Source: Acidobacteriota bacterium
GTDB lineage: Bacteria > Acidobacteriota > Vicinamibacteria > Vicinamibacterales > UBA8438
DNA: 64,000 nt
Direction of reading: 5' to 3'
Assembly (NCBI GenBank): GCA_009838525.1
Contig: VXRJ01000034.1
Span: 124,640 to 188,639, forward strand
The translations under genes were made by a program, and so were the position numbers. A model generated the notes under the pieces. The model saw only the letters and a program-made list of their open reading frames with translations. It searched no databases and was not told the DNA's origin. Shown piece after piece: positions 61,394 through 64,000 of this stretch; positions within the stretch are counted from its first letter, which is position 1, and every line of letters starts with the position of its first letter.

Positions 61394-61527
61394 GTTCGGT
61401 GTGTCAAGAAACTCGCGCGTTTCAACCAGCCCGGCCACCGCGCCACCGGCAACCGCCGCCGGTGCACGCCAGGGGCCGGCTGGGACTACGTCCACGTCTA
61501 CATCGATGACCACTCCCCGCGTCGGCG
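61394..61527 (+). mobile_element. IS481-family transposase remnant
   Basis: A 44-codon stretch reads VKKLARFNQPGHRATGNRRR, then GAGWDYVHVYIDDHS, the segment before and at the catalytic core strand of IS481-type DDE transposases. It has no start and loses similarity after DDHS. The rest of the 61311-61595 gap shows no gene or inverted repeats that I recognise. Marks an old insertion beside the accessory ACP/PhyH segment. Confidence 0.65.
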
Positions 61528-61595
61528 CCCTCTCGAAGAACGGGCGAGTCCGACACCCAAACCCGGCGGGGCGAGCTCGGGAAGTCCGGGCGGCG

Positions 61596-61835
61596 TCAGC
61601 CCTTATGCGAATCCACCAGGGCGGCGAGATCGCGAAGCGTTTCCACTCCGTCGCAATCGCCAACGTTCAGCGATGTCACGTTGAACTCTTTACTCACCAC
61701 CTTCAGGAAGGCGACGAGGTCAATGGACGACACTCCAGTTTCGGCCAGATTGCTGTTGGCTTCGGGTGATGGGTCGATACCGAGATGCTCGTGAGCAAGA
61801 TCTACCAAACGTTGCTCGGTGGTCGTCGTGGTCAT
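61596..61835 (-). CDS. Stand-alone acyl/peptidyl carrier protein
   Basis: 79 residues with AGGAGG 4 nt before the ATG. Four-helix carrier fold: QRLVDLAHEHLGI, the phosphopantetheine site NLAETGVSSIDLVAFL with Ser37 as attachment point (the usual Asp before it is Ser), and VETLRDLAALVDSH at the end. Not a housekeeping AcpP by sequence. It lies downstream of the PhyH-family oxygenase and 4 kb from a phosphopantetheinyl transferase, suggesting a carrier-bound substrate. Confidence 0.85.
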   Translation of the reverse strand: MTTTTTEQRLVDLAHEHLGIDPSPEANSNLAETGVSSIDLVAFLKVVSKEFNVTSLNVGDCDGVETLRDLAALVDSHKG

Positions 61836-61953
61836 GGTTCCTCCTAAAAGCGAATTGGTTATTAATATCACAGGTCCCGAGGATCGTGTCGCCAAGGACA
61901 CGTCGGATCCGCGAATCCCGAATGCGGGCGCAAGCGAGATCCCGGGGCCCTGA

Positions 61954-61985
61954 AGGGCGGGCGGCGGCCGATCGGCTCCCGCCCT
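61954..61985 (-). terminator. Strong hairpin at the 3' end of the PhyH-family gene
   Basis: AGGGCGGG and CCCGCCCT arms (8 bp, perfect) flank 16 nt that itself holds the palindrome GCCGATCGGC. It starts at the PhyH stop codon. There is no T-run, so it may block or attenuate transcription, or protect mRNA, ahead of the ACP gene. Confidence 0.4.
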
Positions 61986-62955
61986 ACGCCGGAGGCTGCT
62001 CCCGCCGCACCATCCGACGGTTCCGATCGCTGAAGTAAGCGCAAGTGGAGATAAGGTCGCCGTCCGCCGCTCCGGCTTCCGCGATCTCAATGTGCTGACG
62101 CGTGATTGGCCTGTACGGGAAAAGTCCTTTCCCGTACCTTTGAACGGGATACTCGAGGTTCTGCGCCCGCCGCAGGTCGTAGCGCGATCCCGCATCGACA
62201 AAACGCAACACGTAGGCTGCGCGGCTGGCGAGTTCGCCGTCCCCGAGCATTACGCTCCTATGAACAACCGTCTTGTTGAACAGCAGCGCGTCGCCGGGCT
62301 CGAAATCGTCTTCGACCCGGTGATTCTCAAGTATGTCACCGATGGCCGGTGAATTGAGAATCCCCCCACGCATGGCGAAATACTCGTTCACGCTCGTCCT
62401 GACCCCCGCCCGATCCTTGGCCCTGAGCGTCGAGACAACCGCCGGTTCGATTTGGTCAAACACAAACTCACCGGATACGACGTGCTGGGGGACATATGCC
62501 ATTCCTCCGTGCTGGCCCTTCGTGTCCACCGAATGCAGCGGCGCCCACAATGTGCATCCGAACTCCTCTGCGAATTGGTACCCGAAACTCTGCGCGCCGA
62601 CATGCCACGGGAATCCCTTGCTGACCCCCCTTTCGATTTCGAAGCACAGTTCGAACGTGAGAAAGAGATCGCGTTCTACCAGGTCCGTGAGCGCGTTCCG
62701 AAAGTAGCGCCGTTCCAGCAGCTGGAAGATGGCGTCCTTGTTGCTCTCGAAGTCATATTTGGCGCGTTTGAACTGTGAATCCGCCTTGAAGTTGTCAACT
62801 GTGCCCCGACGCAGTTCGACTTCGACCCGATCAAGCAGGGCTTCGATAACTTCAGCGTTCAAGAATCCCGCCAGTTTGACGAACCCGTCACGCTGGAACT
62901 GCGCCTTCTGCTCCGGAGTAATCCGAAACTCATGATCGAAGGGATGTCGGTTCAT
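61984..62955 (-). CDS. PhyH-family Fe(II)/2-oxoglutarate enzyme with HxG metal motif
   Basis: 323 residues. FQRDGFVKLAGFLN opens the phytanoyl-CoA dioxygenase fold. The proximal metal site reads FPWHVGAQSFGYQ, so H118 is followed two residues later by Gly, not Asp/Glu. The distal ligand is in VHRSVMLGDG (H232), and AAYVLRFVD holds the 2-oxoglutarate Arg. In SyrB2 (HxA) and WelO5 (HxG), loss of the acid makes room for a halide, so a halogenase is possible; a rewired or inactive oxygenase is the alternative. Overlaps the fragment upstream by ATGA and precedes the ACP. Confidence 0.83.
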   Translation of the reverse strand: MNRHPFDHEFRITPEQKAQFQRDGFVKLAGFLNAEVIEALLDRVEVELRRGTVDNFKADSQFKRAKYDFESNKDAIFQLLERRYFRNALTDLVERDLFLTFELCFEIERGVSKGFPWHVGAQSFGYQFAEEFGCTLWAPLHSVDTKGQHGGMAYVPQHVVSGEFVFDQIEPAVVSTLRAKDRAGVRTSVNEYFAMRGGILNSPAIGDILENHRVEDDFEPGDALLFNKTVVHRSVMLGDGELASRAAYVLRFVDAGSRYDLRRAQNLEYPVQRYGKGLFPYRPITRQHIEIAEAGAADGDLISTCAYFSDRNRRMVRREQPPA

Positions 62956-63233
62956 ACCTTGTTCTCCTCGTGTTCTGTCGGGGCCAGGGCGCGGGTGCCG
63001 TCGCGGGCGTCGCGATTGTCGAGCGGCAGGAAGTGGCAGTGCGAGACGATGAGTTCGAGCTTGTCGCCGACCTGGTAAATCCGGCTCGGGTCCTCGTAGC
63101 GGATGGTGCCGAACTCATCGGAGCCCGAGGTGTAGCTCATCCCGCTCTCGCCTTTCACGATCGGCCGCACTACCATCGACGCCGGCGCCAAGGTTGCCAA
63201 GCGGACCGAAAACTTCGCGATCCCGCCCGTCAC
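62952..63233 (-). pseudogene. C-terminal fragment of an alanine racemase / D-threonine aldolase-like PLP protein
   Basis: 93 codons from an arbitrary GTG. The wording VRPIVKGESGMSYTSGSDEFG and YQVGDKLELIVSHCHFLPLDN matches the C-terminal domain of D-threonine aldolase / D-serine dehydratase-like proteins, whose metal site uses a His-x-Cys (SHC). The PLP barrel of some 250 residues is missing, and upstream DNA has no trace of it. Its stop overlaps the PhyH start, so an intact ancestor was in the same operon. Confidence 0.7.
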
Positions 63234-63280
63234 CCTCGGCTAGTTCCGTGATTAGCGGGGAGACACCCGGTCATTCCGTC

Positions 63281-63353
63281 ATGATATCATTCACCCGTGA
63301 AGCGCCTGCAGATTCAGTTAGACGAAGCCACCTGCGACGCTCTGCGGAGTTAA
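63281..63353 (+). pseudogene. Truncated ribbon-helix-helix antitoxin with its promoter
   Basis: A GTG at 63297 starts KRLQIQLDEATCDALRS and then stops (TAA at 63351). That is the N-terminal strand and first helix of a CopG/VapB-type antitoxin. A perfect 10-bp palindrome ATGATATCAT (63281-63290) containing TATCAT lies 6 nt before the start, like the vapBC operator at 27 kb. The remaining DNA to 63516 shows no toxin gene. Confidence 0.6.
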
Positions 63354-63516
63354 CGCGGCGGCTCTTGACATCGAATGGGTGGGCGCCCGTCTCCATCGTC
63401 AGGCGCTGGCGCGGGCACAGTCGCGAAACGCGCTCCAACCTGGTGAGTGTGTCGCGCGGTATGGCGTTCGCCATCTTCGCCCCGTGCTCTCGGCAGGAGA
63501 CGATGAGGAGCAAGCC

Positions 63517-64000
63517 ATGACGCGACATTCCTTCGATCATGGGTTTCGCATTACGCCCGCACAAAAGAAACAGTTCGAGCGCGACGGGTTCGTCAAATTG
63601 CCCGGATTCCTGAATGCCAACGTAGTCGAAATGTTGCTTCATCGGGTAGACGCCGAAATGGGCCGAGACGCGGAGAAGACCACGGCGCATTCGCTCCTCA
63701 AGCGGGTCACGTATGACCATAAGGGCGACAAAGGCGACATCTTCGAGCTTTTGGAACGGCCTTACGTCCGGCGGGCTTTGACGGATCTAGTGGAACGGGA
63801 TCTTTTCTTCACTTTCGAGCTGTTCGAAGTCGAAAAGAACGTCAGCCCAGGGCAGCCGTGGCAGGTCGGCGTTCAGAGTTTCGGCTATCAGTTCGCGAGA
63901 GAGTTCGGTTGCAACATATGGGCGCCACTTCATCCTGTGAATGCAAAGGGGCAGCGGGGGGGGGTGGCTTGCGTCCCTCGGCCGGTCATTTCGGGGGAGT
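63517..64000 (+). CDS. PhyH-family protein 2, partial at window end
   Basis: 161 codons seen. AGGAG lies 6 nt before the ATG. Clear paralog of the PhyH protein at 61984: HSFDHGFRITPAQKKQFERDGFVKLPGFLN, LTDLVERDLFFTFELFEVE, FGCNIWAPLHPVNAKGQ. At the metal position it reads QPWQVGVQSFGYQ, so the proximal His is Gln and the acid is Gly: neither usual ligand is present. A run of nine G at 63956-63964 could be an assembly-sensitive spot. The C-terminal part lies beyond the window. Confidence 0.8.
   Translation, partial: MTRHSFDHGFRITPAQKKQFERDGFVKLPGFLNANVVEMLLHRVDAEMGRDAEKTTAHSLLKRVTYDHKGDKGDIFELLERPYVRRALTDLVERDLFFTFELFEVEKNVSPGQPWQVGVQSFGYQFAREFGCNIWAPLHPVNAKGQRGGVACVPRPVISGE

Noticed and set aside
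61311-61595. Complete insertion sequence
   Set aside because: Only 44 transposase codons are recognisable, with no terminal inverted repeats or target duplication seen.

Overview
The window is GC-rich, tightly packed bacterial DNA from a heterotrophic Gram-negative organism. An Oar-like TonB-dependent receptor, DUF5916 outer-membrane protein, Planctomycete-type cytochromes (DUF1549, DUF1587/1592/1588/1585 with DUF1552), DUF6152 and many secreted paralogs together fit Acidobacteriota (for example Vicinamibacteria). That assignment is inference; there is no rRNA or tRNA marker here.

Layout. 1-6.5 kb: truncated PSCyt/DUF1549 gene, two copies of an uncharacterised secreted family (the 'YACHEGN' family), a metallo-hydrolase and PQQ dehydrogenase 1. 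6.5-11 kb: APC permease, family copy 3 with a Tat-exported cyclase, and a small-protein/nucleotidyltransferase pair. 11-21.5 kb: ankyrin protein coupled to PQQ dehydrogenase 2, then a secreted multihaem oxidation cluster (cytochrome c/copper monooxygenase, two unknown secreted proteins, DUF1592 and DUF1552 proteins). 21.5-27 kb: a form II CO-dehydrogenase-like molybdenum hydroxylase, divergent from a succinate-semialdehyde dehydrogenase. 27-32.4 kb: vapBC, three tandem YACHEGN copies with a B3-like beta-lactamase fold protein, and a second vapBC. 32.5-38 kb: operon of a cytochrome c/YACHEGN fusion, YACHEGN copy 7, DUF6152 and a TonB receptor. 38-41.3 kb: threonine aldolase, a membrane-protein/HTH pair, a chimeric pseudogene and a methyltransferase. 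41.3-46.4 kb: two FMN hydroxy-acid oxidase homologs, PQQ dehydrogenase 3 and a lipoprotein. 46.5-50.1 kb: lone PIN toxin, hipBA and a GntP permease. 50.2-54.7 kb: NHL lipoprotein, YACHEGN copy 9 and DUF5916 protein. 54.8-61.3 kb: AhpD-like peroxidase with an in-frame TGA, NCS2 permease with an ATPase-like tail, phosphopantetheinyl transferase and RND pump. 61.3-64 kb: decayed accessory segment with an IS481-type remnant, acyl carrier protein, two PhyH-family proteins and gene fragments.

How it works together. Most genes encode exported proteins for oxidising small organic molecules in the periplasm (PQQ, FMN, haem c, copper and molybdenum enzymes), with outer-membrane import and inner-membrane permeases. 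The YACHEGN family occurs nine times, repeatedly next to redox enzymes, so it probably shares in the same unknown catabolism.

Most notable is a probable selenoprotein at 54841-55416. Its TGA sits exactly where the second cysteine of the CxxC motif belongs, with a SECIS-like hairpin just downstream; standard gene calling would split it in two. Also notable are a PhyH-family oxygenase with a halogenase-like HxG motif beside a carrier protein, a mosaic pseudogene built from two neighbouring genes, dispersed palindromic repeats, and recurrent leaderless promoters.
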